From NCBI GenBank assembly GCA_947498935.1, contig CANMMM010000019.1, positions 1 to 64,000 on the forward strand: DNA of 64,000 nt, in the 5' to 3' direction. The translations under genes and the position numbers were made by a program. Positions 25,837 through 34,006 of the stretch are shown here, in pieces. Numbering within the stretch: position 1 is the stretch's first letter; every line of letters begins with the position of its first letter. This DNA comes from an uncultured Aquimarina sp. GTDB lineage: Bacteria; Bacteroidota; Bacteroidia; Flavobacteriales; Flavobacteriaceae. The notes below the pieces were generated by a model. The model did no database searches, was not told the origin of the DNA, and saw only the letters and a list, made by a program, of their open reading frames with translations.

Positions 25837-26253
25837 TTATTGCCCACTACATTTCTCGCATATTCCCTTTACAACAAGGTTTACATCTTCGGCTATATAG
25901 CCGTCAGGTACTTTGATTTGTGGAATTTTATGTTCCGTAAGACATACTGTTTCATTGCAATTGTTACAATGAAAATGTAAGTGTAAATCTTGTTCAATCT
26001 CACAGTTACAACCCTTTTCGCACAAGGCATACTTTGAAATGCCCGTGCCATCATCTATTTGGTGTACAATTTTCTTTTCTTCAAAGGTTTTGAGCGTACG
26101 ATACAGTGTGGTGCGTTCCGCTTTCGCGAAAGCGGACTCAATATCTGTTAGTGCTACTGCAATTTCCTTTTCAGCCAAATACTTATAAATCAAAATGCGC
26201 ATCGCCGTAGGACGTACTTGATAATTTTCTAATGTTTTTTCTATTTCTGTCAT
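25837..26253 (-). CDS. Fur-family metal-responsive repressor, 138 aa
   Basis: The winged-helix part has the Fur pattern VRPTAMRILIYKYL ... AERTTLYRTLKTFEEKKIVHQI. The C-terminal metal and dimer domain has DLHLHFHCNNCNETVCL and GICEKCSGQ, giving His-rich and two CxxC sites, the usual structural Zn. The regulator sits in the operon it probably controls, together with efflux genes, so a Zn/Cd-responsive (Zur-like) role is plausible. A perfect 20-bp palindrome (26117-26136) lies inside the gene, encoding SAFAKAE. Confidence 0.88.
   Translation of the reverse strand: MTEIEKTLENYQVRPTAMRILIYKYLAEKEIAVALTDIESAFAKAERTTLYRTLKTFEEKKIVHQIDDGTGISKYALCEKGCNCEIEQDLHLHFHCNNCNETVCLTEHKIPQIKVPDGYIAEDVNLVVKGICEKCSGQ
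26117..26136. repeat. Dispersed palindrome site 2 (perfect, 20 bp)
   Basis: TCCGCTTTCGCGAAAGCGGA within the Fur-family gene. Confidence 0.9.
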
Positions 26254-26263
26254 TTGATAGTTT

Positions 26264-27487
26264 TTAATGGCTATGTTCTGCTTCTCCTTTTTTCATTTCT
26301 GCCATTAGGTAATAGGCATTATTCATAGCATATTGCTCATCTTTTTTATTTGGTCCTAAAAAGCTAACGGCTACCCAATCTCCATCTTTTGCTCCTGTTA
26401 CAATTTCTATAGGAACAAAGCTCCAGTCATTACCTTCTTTCATCGCCTTAAAAACAAAAGCTTTTTCTCCTTCAATAGAAATTGCACTTTCTGGAAATGC
26501 CGTGGTGGTTGCATTATCTGTTTGGATACGTCCTTGAATATACATTCCGGGAATAAGGTTTCCAGCCTTATTTTCTATTTCCGCGTGCACGTGCAATGCT
26601 TTTGGGTTTTCCTCAAAAGTTTTGCTTATCGAGTAAATTTCTGCTGAGAGTTGTTTTCCAGGAATGGACTGGACATTGAACGTTACTTTTTGTCCTTTCT
26701 CAATTTTATAGACATCTTTTTCAAAAACCATAAAATCTGCGTGTACGTGAAGCGTATTTACTATATCCATTAAGTCTGTTTGTGGCTCTACATACTGACC
26801 GGTTTTTATTTCTACTTTTTGCACAAATCCTTCAATGGGACTGCGTAGCGCTACACGCTGATAAATCGTTCCATTTCTGACACCTGAAGCATTTATGTTA
26901 AGTTGTTTTAACTGAGCTTCCAGACCATTTACCATCGCGAGCGAGGCTTTGTATTCGGCTTCTGCACTTTGAAAATTAGCACCGCTACCTACACCAGCAT
27001 CATAAAGGGTTTTCTGTCTGTCAAAAGATTTTTTAAGAAACTGACTATTGCTGTATGCGTTAAGATACATCGTTTGTTTCTCAATAATGCTGGGATGTGA
27101 TATGTAGGCAACAACTTGCCCTTTCTTAACTTCATTTCCTTCTATAATCTCGATAGAAACGACGTTTGCACCTATTACAGTTGTAATAGTTGCCTCATTT
27201 TGTGGTGGCACTTCTAGCTGTCCATTAGCCTCTACATAACCACTCATACTGCGCGTTTGTAATGTATCTATAGACATCTGCAAAGCCTCGAACTGTCTTG
27301 TAGTCAACATTACTTCTTCGCCTTCAGCGTGATTTTCTTCATTATGTTCACCATCGCTATGTTTAGATTCAGATTCCGAATGTTCATCACCCTTTTTAGA
27401 CGTTTCATTTTTTGTGTCTCCACAAGCTGTCATTGTGATAACAATCAATAGCAGCCCAATCCATTTATATGTTTTTAAGTTTTTCAT
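26264..27487 (-). CDS. czcB: RND efflux periplasmic adaptor (CzcB-like lipoprotein)
   Basis: Membrane-fusion protein linking the RND pump to the outer-membrane channel. A lipobox (TMTAC) lies at the end of the signal, then an acidic, His-rich region with HSESESKHSDGEHNEENHAE. Biotinyl-like hybrid motifs ATITTVIGANVVSIEIIEGN and VALRSPIEGFVQKVEIKTGQ flank the helical hairpin, and a beta-barrel domain follows. I start at ATG 27487 (MKNLKTYKW), just after the upstream stop; the longer frame adds seven residues inside the preceding gene. The Fur-family gene follows after 10 bases. Confidence 0.88.
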   Translation of the reverse strand: MKNLKTYKWIGLLLIVITMTACGDTKNETSKKGDEHSESESKHSDGEHNEENHAEGEEVMLTTRQFEALQMSIDTLQTRSMSGYVEANGQLEVPPQNEATITTVIGANVVSIEIIEGNEVKKGQVVAYISHPSIIEKQTMYLNAYSNSQFLKKSFDRQKTLYDAGVGSGANFQSAEAEYKASLAMVNGLEAQLKQLNINASGVRNGTIYQRVALRSPIEGFVQKVEIKTGQYVEPQTDLMDIVNTLHVHADFMVFEKDVYKIEKGQKVTFNVQSIPGKQLSAEIYSISKTFEENPKALHVHAEIENKAGNLIPGMYIQGRIQTDNATTTAFPESAISIEGEKAFVFKAMKEGNDWSFVPIEIVTGAKDGDWVAVSFLGPNKKDEQYAMNNAYYLMAEMKKGEAEHSH

Positions 27488-27488
27488 T

Positions 27489-30400
27489 TTATAAGGTATA
27501 ATATTCAAGTTTGAACAATGCAGTTAAATACTGGTCTAGCGCTTCTAGCGCATCCATTTCTGTTTGTATGGCATCACGAATAATCTGGGTAAATGCAGCG
27601 TAGTCTACCGCACCTTCTCGATAAGCCAGTAATGCTCCTTTCCGTTGCTCTTTTGCAAGTGGTAAGGATTCATTTTTGTAAAATTGCCAAGCTTCTTCCC
27701 ACTTCTGATAGGCTTGAACCGCTTGTTGATATTCTGATTCAATCTGTCGCTCTTTAAAATCTGCATTAGTGCTGACTATTTGGCTTTCAATTTTTGAAGC
27801 TTTAGCTCGACTTCTATCGGAACCAGAAAAAAGAGGTATGGATATACCTGCTTGATAGGTATAAAACCCACTATTTCCATTTACTTGCTGTATGCCGCCT
27901 TGTAAATTAAATGTAGGTAACAAATTTGCCCGTGCTACATTATAATTAGCTTCGGCTTCATCCACACGCTTTCGTGAAAGCAATAATTCTGGATGCTCAT
28001 TTAAATCCTTATTATAATTAAAACCAAGGACATTAGATTGATAGTCATCGGGCGTTGTATAAATAATCTCCGAACCTAACCAAAGATTTAGTTTCTGCAA
28101 TGCTATGCTATAATCTCGTTGTGCTTGATGATATTTATTTTTAATTTGCAATGCTTGATTTTTTGCAGAAGCAAATTCTAATCGTGAGATGGCTTCTACT
28201 TCCAAATTAAGTTGGACTGCTTTTGAAAACTGACTGTAAATCGAGTCTAGTTCCTTGTACAATTTCATCTTACGTTTTTGCTGAAAAGCTTCTGACCACG
28301 CATTTTTTACCTCTTGAGTAACTTGAAGTTCGGTAAGATTATAAGCCGCTTCAGCTAGAGCGATACGTTGTTTTTGCAATCGCTTTTTTGCGCCAATACC
28401 TAGTAAATCAATATTTTGCTGTCCGATTCCTATTAAAGTATAAATTCCCTGACCATTTGCTATTTCTTCTCCACCAGTAAAAACTTGTGTACTTCCCAAA
28501 TCGTAAGCACTAGCCTTGAGCATATTTTGACGTTCTACTTCTAATTTACCAGTTTGCAATGATGGGTAATTCTGTTTTGCTAGCACTACAGCACTATCTA
28601 GGGTAATCTCTGGATAGCCTTGTTGCTGCAAAATAGTTGTATCCATTCTTCTCGTCACTTCTTGTGCTCTTGCACTTGGTATGAATAAGAACAAACAGAC
28701 AACTACTGTCGCAGTTACATAATGTGGATTAAGCTTCATTTTGCGTTCTGAACGCTTTTCTACCCATTGATAAAATATAGGAAGAATAAAAAGTGTAAGT
28801 AAGGTAGAGGTCAATAATCCACCTATAACTACGGTTGCAAGTGGCCGTTGTACTTCTGCACCAGCAGATGATGATATGGCCATAGGCAAAAACCCAAGAA
28901 TATCTGTTAATGCGGTAAGCATAATAGGTCGTATCCTGCGCTTTGTTCCTTCTACAATCCTGTCTCTCAAGTTTGTGACGCCTTCTTCTTTTAATTCATT
29001 AAGACCGCTTATCATTACAAGTCCATTGAGAACCGCGACCCCAAAGAGCACAATAAAACCAACACCTGCCGAAATACTAAATGGCATATCGCGTAACCAT
29101 AGTGCAAATACACCACCTATAGCTGCCATAGGAATTGCGAGATAAATCATTAACGTCTGCGGAAATGATTTTAAGGCAAAATAGATAAGTATAAAAATAA
29201 GCAGGAGCGCAATAGGCACGACGGTTTGCAATCGATTACTAGCACGTTCCAAATTCTCAAAAGCACCACCATAGCGCAAGAAGTAACCAGATGGTAATTC
29301 AAATTGCTCATCCAGTCTCACTTGTATATCCTCAACCACAGATTTTACATCACGACCTCTAATATTAATACCTACATACGTTCTTCTATTTGTATTGTCA
29401 CGACTTATTTGCATAGGTCCAGGTTCATAAGAAACGTTTGCTACTTCCTTTAAGGGGATTTGAGCTCCTGAAGGCAAATTGATAAATAGATTTTGAATAT
29501 CATTGATACTCGTCCTGTTTTCAGCTTTTAATCGCACAACAAGGTCAAATCTTTTTTCTCCTTCAAATATGACACCTGCTTTACCACCAGCAAATGAGGC
29601 TTGTACCACGCTATTAAGCTGATTGATTTCTAACCCATATTGTGCTAGTTTATTCCGATTGTAGTTTACAGTGATTTGAGGTAAGCCGTCTGTAGCTTCC
29701 ACCTTCATATCTGCCACACCAGGAACGCTTGCGATAATTCTACCCATCTCTTCGGCTTTGCTAGCCAGTATATCTAGGTCTTCGCCAAAAAGTTTTATAG
29801 CAACATCTTCACGTACACCAGTGAGCAGCTCATTAAATCGCATTTCTATAGGTTGAGTGAATTCAAAATTTACACCAGGCACAATGCTCACGGCTTCCTT
29901 CATTTTATCCAGCAGTTCTTCTTTTGAACTAGCTGATGTCCACTCGTCACTTGGTTTTAAAATCACAAATACATCTGCAATGTCCATAGGCATTGGGTCT
30001 GTAGGAACATCTGCAACACCTATACGGCTCATGATGGTTTTTACCTCTGGAAACTCAGATTTAACAATACGCTCAATCTTTGTTGTGGTTTCGATAGTTT
30101 CAGTAAGTGAACTTCCTGGTTTTAAAATAGCGTGAAATGCTAAGTCGCCTTCATCTAATTGTGGTATAAATTCTCCACCCATTCTTGTAAAAGCAAAAAT
30201 GGCAACCGCAAAAAGTGCAACGGCAACACTTATAATTATCTTTCCTCTGCTCAGGGATTTAGTGAGAAGCGGTTCGTACTTACGTTCTACCCAATGGACA
30301 AATTTATCTCCGTATGATTTTTTATCGTTCTTAGGCACTCGTAAGAATAACGCCGAAACCATTGGAACATAAGTAAGACACAATATCATTGCACCTATCA

Positions 30401-31910
30401 TTGCAAAGATGAATGTGAGCGCCATAGGTTGAAACATTTTACCTTCGACTCCTTCTAGTGCTAAAATGGGAAGAAATACAATAAGTATAATGAGCTGACC
30501 GAAAAAGGCCGCATTCATCATTTTTTTGGATGCTTTTGCTGCTATTTCATCATTGAGTGATTTTCTGTTTTCCGCTTTCGCACTTCGACTGCGCTCAGTA
30601 TAAACTTCAGCGTTACCTTCATCAACGCTGTGTTTTTTAACGATGTAAGAATACATCAAAAAAACGGTGGCTTCTACAATGATTACAGAGCCATCTACAA
30701 TGATTCCAAAATCAATAGCGCCTAAGCTCATTAAGTTAGCCCATACATCAAAAACGTTCATCAAAATGAATGCAAAAAGAAGAGATAGTGGAATGGTAGA
30801 GGCTACAATAAGCCCACCTCGCCAGTTTCCTAATAAGAGCACTAATACAAAAATCACTATTAGTCCACCTTCCAGTAAATTACCAGTTACCGTTCCAGTA
30901 GTTTCTGCAATTAACTCACTACGGTCTAGAAATGGAACAATGCTCACGCCTTCTGGTAGAGATTTTTGAATTTGCTTCATTCGAGTCTTCACATTCTCAA
31001 TAACCTCGTTAGAATTTGCTCCTTTAAGCATTAGAATCATTCCACCTACGGCTTCGCCTTTACCGTCCTTAGTTAGTGCACCATAACGTACAGCACTTCC
31101 TATATTTACTGTCCCTACATCCTTAACTTTAATTGGAATACCGTTTATGGTTTTTACAACCATATTCTCGATGTCAGAAGTAGTTCTTGCTAGACCTTCG
31201 CCACGTATAAAGTTCGCTTGATGATTACGCTCTATATAAGCGCCACCAGTATTTTGATTGTTGTTTTCTAAGGCAGAAAAGACGTCAGAAATTGTGATAC
31301 CTATGGCACGGAGCTCATTAGGATCTACAGCCACCTCATATTGCTTTTGATTACCACCAAAGGCATTGACTTCTACCACACCTGGCACCATAGACATCTG
31401 GCGACGTACAATCCAGTCTTGCATCGTACGCAGTTCTGTTGCGGTATATGTATCACGCATTTTATCATCTACCTCAAGGGTATATTGATAAATCTCTCCT
31501 AATCCAGTAGATATAGGCCCCATTGCTGGTTCTCCAAATCCTGCTGGTATCTGTTCTTGTACTTCGGGCAGTTTTTCGGCAACTAACTGTCGTGGTAAAT
31601 AGGTGCCAATATCGTCATCGAATACGATAGTAACCACTGATAGCCCAAAACGAGATACAGAGCGTATCTCTTGAACATTAGGCAAATTACTCATCGCAAT
31701 CTCGACAGGATAGGTTACAAATTGCTCAATATCTTCAGTCCCTAGATTAGGTGATTGAGTGATTACCTGTACTTGGTTATTTGTAATATCGGGCACAGCA
31801 TCAATAGGTACTTGTGTCATACTCCATATACCTGCACCGATAAGTACAAATGTGAGTAACCCAATAATAAATTTATTATTGATTGAAAAATCAATGATTT
31901 TATTAATCAT
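27489..31910 (-). CDS. czcA: CzcA-type RND pump fused to a TolC-like outer-membrane channel, 1473 aa
   Basis: Residues 1 to about 1045 are a heavy-metal RND transporter: first helix, TQVPIDAVPDITNNQVQV, ISTGLGEIYQY, a GAIDFGIIVDGSVIIVEA helix with the metal-path Asp, and a second porter half with NELLTGVREDVAIKLFG. From about 1060 on is an outer-membrane efflux-type segment preceded by a second signal-like helix ending in ARAQEVTRR. Such single-chain pump-plus-channel fusions are known in Bacteroidota; how the barrel part reaches the outer membrane is unclear. The loop near residues 425-460 carries a repeat-derived stretch (VYTERSRSAKAE). Substrates are probably Co/Zn/Cd. Confidence 0.88.
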   Translation of the reverse strand: MINKIIDFSINNKFIIGLLTFVLIGAGIWSMTQVPIDAVPDITNNQVQVITQSPNLGTEDIEQFVTYPVEIAMSNLPNVQEIRSVSRFGLSVVTIVFDDDIGTYLPRQLVAEKLPEVQEQIPAGFGEPAMGPISTGLGEIYQYTLEVDDKMRDTYTATELRTMQDWIVRRQMSMVPGVVEVNAFGGNQKQYEVAVDPNELRAIGITISDVFSALENNNQNTGGAYIERNHQANFIRGEGLARTTSDIENMVVKTINGIPIKVKDVGTVNIGSAVRYGALTKDGKGEAVGGMILMLKGANSNEVIENVKTRMKQIQKSLPEGVSIVPFLDRSELIAETTGTVTGNLLEGGLIVIFVLVLLLGNWRGGLIVASTIPLSLLFAFILMNVFDVWANLMSLGAIDFGIIVDGSVIIVEATVFLMYSYIVKKHSVDEGNAEVYTERSRSAKAENRKSLNDEIAAKASKKMMNAAFFGQLIILIVFLPILALEGVEGKMFQPMALTFIFAMIGAMILCLTYVPMVSALFLRVPKNDKKSYGDKFVHWVERKYEPLLTKSLSRGKIIISVAVALFAVAIFAFTRMGGEFIPQLDEGDLAFHAILKPGSSLTETIETTTKIERIVKSEFPEVKTIMSRIGVADVPTDPMPMDIADVFVILKPSDEWTSASSKEELLDKMKEAVSIVPGVNFEFTQPIEMRFNELLTGVREDVAIKLFGEDLDILASKAEEMGRIIASVPGVADMKVEATDGLPQITVNYNRNKLAQYGLEINQLNSVVQASFAGGKAGVIFEGEKRFDLVVRLKAENRTSINDIQNLFINLPSGAQIPLKEVANVSYEPGPMQISRDNTNRRTYVGINIRGRDVKSVVEDIQVRLDEQFELPSGYFLRYGGAFENLERASNRLQTVVPIALLLIFILIYFALKSFPQTLMIYLAIPMAAIGGVFALWLRDMPFSISAGVGFIVLFGVAVLNGLVMISGLNELKEEGVTNLRDRIVEGTKRRIRPIMLTALTDILGFLPMAISSSAGAEVQRPLATVVIGGLLTSTLLTLFILPIFYQWVEKRSERKMKLNPHYVTATVVVCLFLFIPSARAQEVTRRMDTTILQQQGYPEITLDSAVVLAKQNYPSLQTGKLEVERQNMLKASAYDLGSTQVFTGGEEIANGQGIYTLIGIGQQNIDLLGIGAKKRLQKQRIALAEAAYNLTELQVTQEVKNAWSEAFQQKRKMKLYKELDSIYSQFSKAVQLNLEVEAISRLEFASAKNQALQIKNKYHQAQRDYSIALQKLNLWLGSEIIYTTPDDYQSNVLGFNYNKDLNEHPELLLSRKRVDEAEANYNVARANLLPTFNLQGGIQQVNGNSGFYTYQAGISIPLFSGSDRSRAKASKIESQIVSTNADFKERQIESEYQQAVQAYQKWEEAWQFYKNESLPLAKEQRKGALLAYREGAVDYAAFTQIIRDAIQTEMDALEALDQYLTALFKLEYYTL
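30571..30610 (-). repeat. REP-like insert next to a half palindrome inside the czcA-type gene
   Basis: TCCGCTTTCGC (half of the dispersed palindrome) runs straight into ACTTCGACTGCGCTCAGTAT, a word I associate with dispersed repeats in Bacteroidota genomes. In the gene frame it adds VYTERSRSAKAE to a cytoplasmic loop without breaking it. Confidence 0.55.
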
Positions 31911-31947
31911 TTAATTGTGGTATTAATTCAGTTAATAAATGGGTGTA

Positions 31948-31963
31948 CGCTTTCGCGAAAGCG
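31948..31963. repeat. Dispersed palindrome site 3 (perfect)
   Basis: CGCTTTCGCGAAAGCG in the leader of the CzcA-type gene; the only intergenic copy. Confidence 0.9.
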
Positions 31964-32000
31964 AAAACAAATAATATCTCCCAAAGGGAAACATCACAAA

Positions 32001-32016
32001 AGGATATAGCTATCCT
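32001..32016. promoter_or_regulatory. Inverted repeat AGGATA-TAGC-TATCCT in the leader of the CzcA gene
   Basis: A 6-bp dyad with a 4-base spacer between the DUF6660-like gene and the pump gene. It could be a regulator site or an mRNA hairpin. The interval also contains one perfect dispersed palindrome at 31948-31963. Confidence 0.3.
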
Positions 32017-32028
32017 ATAAAAACTGAA

Positions 32029-32346
32029 TTATGCCCGTGGTGGTTGGAATAGGGAAAGGGAAATATCCTTACCTATACTGTCAAAATAAACCGTAGAAAT
32101 TTTATAGTCTGCTGGATGGCAAAGGTCTAAGACATTTAACCCAAAATCCAACGTGTGAACGTGACAGCAATGACAATGACAAAAAGGAGAACACATATCA
32201 AGTAGGTTGTAGTCGTGATCGCCAGTATCATTTTGTGACAATTCTATTTGCGTGCTATCCTCAGAAGAGTCAACATTTGCATGACTACAAGGCGCAAAAT
32301 TAAGCGCAAGCAGATAAAATGAGAATATGAGCGTAAAAATTTTCAC
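32029..32346 (-). CDS. DUF6660-like exported metal-binding protein, 105 aa
   Basis: A signal peptide (MKIFTLIFSFYLLALNFAPC) precedes an acidic spacer and a Cys/His cluster, LLDMCSPFCHCHCCHVHTLDF (five Cys and three His), which should bind metal. It resembles the DUF6660 proteins that open efflux operons in flavobacteria. A promoter element and the dyad at 32371 lie directly upstream, so it is the first gene of the unit with czcA, czcB and the Fur-family gene. Confidence 0.75.
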   Translation of the reverse strand: MKIFTLIFSFYLLALNFAPCSHANVDSSEDSTQIELSQNDTGDHDYNLLDMCSPFCHCHCCHVHTLDFGLNVLDLCHPADYKISTVYFDSIGKDISLSLFQPPRA

Positions 32347-32350
32347 AATA

Positions 32351-32358
32351 CAAAGATA
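32351..32358 (-). promoter_or_regulatory. Candidate -7 element (TATCTTTG) of the DUF6660-czcAB-fur unit
   Basis: TATCTTTG fits TAnnTTTG exactly and ends 4 bases before the annotated ATG at 32346. Such a short leader means either a near-leaderless mRNA or a slightly later start codon. Confidence 0.5.
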
Positions 32359-32370
32359 ACAGAATTATAA

Positions 32371-32385
32371 TGCAACTGGTGTGCA
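32371..32385 (-). promoter_or_regulatory. Candidate Fur-family operator, copy 2 (TGCAACTGGTGTGCA)
   Basis: Matches 25821-25835 at 12 of 15 positions and has the same geometry to a -7 element (12 bases here, 13 there). Binding here would cover the -33 region. Confidence 0.45.
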
Positions 32386-32401
32386 AAGGTTTTTATTCAA
32401 A

Positions 32402-34006
32402 TTATTTACGAATAAATTTAGATGGCTCTGAGAAATCCTTTACAATATCCAGAATCTGATTTATAGGTTCTGGGACACTATCAATATTTATACGTAGGGC
32501 AATGGTTCGTGCAAAGAGTACTTTATCAAAAGACGCTTTTTTCTTTTGATATAAAATTCTATTGATATTTGATAGAAAGTCCTTAGTAGGGTCAAAATCT
32601 GTAACTAAAATCTTGGGTTCTTCTGGATATAAATAGTTTAAAATTTCCACAGAATACTTAATATCAAATAAGTCTTCAAACGTTCCATTCTCAATAAAGA
32701 TCATTCTATATTTATTCTGTTCATTCTGTATGACGCGATTAATATCATCTCTTTCTTTAGTTGCATCGGAATCTAAAAAGCACACCATTTTTCTTTTAGG
32801 GTATTTGCTTCGGAAATTGAAAAAGTCTTCTTTCAATTTTTGCTTTGACTTTGAATTATAGACTTGTATGTCATTATGAGATAATACAAATCGTTTTCTG
32901 AATGCTAAGATTGGTATAGCAATTTCCTCACTTTCTCCCTCAACTAAAATGATGATTTTAGGATTATTAACTTTATTGAGATTTGGCAAGAAATTTCCAA
33001 GTCTATCAGCCATAGAATTTTTAAAATCGTCAATAAACTCATTAAAATATACAAATCCTATTTTTTCTGCTATCTTAGTGTTTTCTAACAACAACTTGTA
33101 TTGAAGAAGTTCTTCTGGTAAAGTAATAGTTTGTTTTTCACCACAACAAGGACAAATCATATCATCTTTAAGCTCATCTTTTCTGGAATGCGCTTTTGCT
33201 CTGATATTTTCAAATTGCTTGGAAAATTGTTTAAGCTCAGGATTTATAGAAAAACCTTTTAATCCGTGTTTTTTAAATACTTCGTGATCTATTTGAAAAT
33301 ACGAGTAGTGAAGAGCTTCACTCATACCAATTTTGGGCATTTCCACTTCTGCAATGGTTGTAAACCCTACGCCTAATTCTCTATGCTCTCTATTTACTTT
33401 TTCAACATAACGTCTATAAAAAAGAGTTAATTCCTGTAATGGTGGAAAATTCATTAATCTAAAAAGTAGCTCTAATTTTTCTTTGTTAGTTGACGGTAGC
33501 GTAGATTGACTCAATCTTTTTTCTAAGTGGCTATCGAGATTCATATTTTTTAAGCCTAAATCTTCAACAACCTTAGAAAAATTATGTTCTATGTCATTAT
33601 CATCAAGTTTAGCAAGATCCATAAGGTACTTTAATTCAACGTCCTCAAAATGCTCTTCTGTAAGTTTACAGATTGTTAGAGTATATGGTGTTGCTTCTAT
33701 AATCCAATTGAATTCATAATCAACTCCTGGCAAGTACTTTTCATAAAGAATCTCAAGAGTTGGTTTCCACATATTTTTAAATATGAAAAACTTGTCTGAA
33801 GCTACTAAAACTTCATCTGCATTTTGATTTTCCTCTTCACCATCTGTATTAACATTAACGAGTAATCTAATGACATTGTTTAAAATTGTATCGTGTCCAA
33901 AGACAGCAATTCTATTTAAAGAACCTTTGATGATTCCCATATAACCACCTTCTACGATTTTTCTCCAATCGTTATCTCTATTCTCAGTTTCAACTTCTTT
34001 ACCCAT
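32402..34006 (-). CDS. Toprim-domain protein with Zn-finger (OLD-nuclease-like C-terminus), ~534 aa
   Basis: The C-terminal part holds a Toprim core: PKIIILVEGESEEIAIP (catalytic Glu) and MVCFLDSDATKERDD (metal-binding Asp pair), as in OLD-family nucleases. A zinc finger CPCCGEKQT precedes it (about residue 287). The first 280 residues are helical with no Walker A, so the OLD ATPase half is missing. The ATG at 34006 overlaps the cusB stop in TGATG, so it is translated with cusB; the longer GTG start at 34009 is less likely. The function is not known; a nuclease in a copper operon is unexpected. Confidence 0.65.
   Translation of the reverse strand: MGKEVETENRDNDWRKIVEGGYMGIIKGSLNRIAVFGHDTILNNVIRLLVNVNTDGEEENQNADEVLVASDKFFIFKNMWKPTLEILYEKYLPGVDYEFNWIIEATPYTLTICKLTEEHFEDVELKYLMDLAKLDDNDIEHNFSKVVEDLGLKNMNLDSHLEKRLSQSTLPSTNKEKLELLFRLMNFPPLQELTLFYRRYVEKVNREHRELGVGFTTIAEVEMPKIGMSEALHYSYFQIDHEVFKKHGLKGFSINPELKQFSKQFENIRAKAHSRKDELKDDMICPCCGEKQTITLPEELLQYKLLLENTKIAEKIGFVYFNEFIDDFKNSMADRLGNFLPNLNKVNNPKIIILVEGESEEIAIPILAFRKRFVLSHNDIQVYNSKSKQKLKEDFFNFRSKYPKRKMVCFLDSDATKERDDINRVIQNEQNKYRMIFIENGTFEDLFDIKYSVEILNYLYPEEPKILVTDFDPTKDFLSNINRILYQKKKASFDKVLFARTIALRINIDSVPEPINQILDIVKDFSEPSKFIRK

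Noticed and set aside
28641-28760. Frameshifted junction between pump and channel in the czcA-type gene
   Set aside because: The frame is continuous through the signal-like ARAQEVTRR segment and the following channel domain; a natural fusion explains it without a sequencing error.
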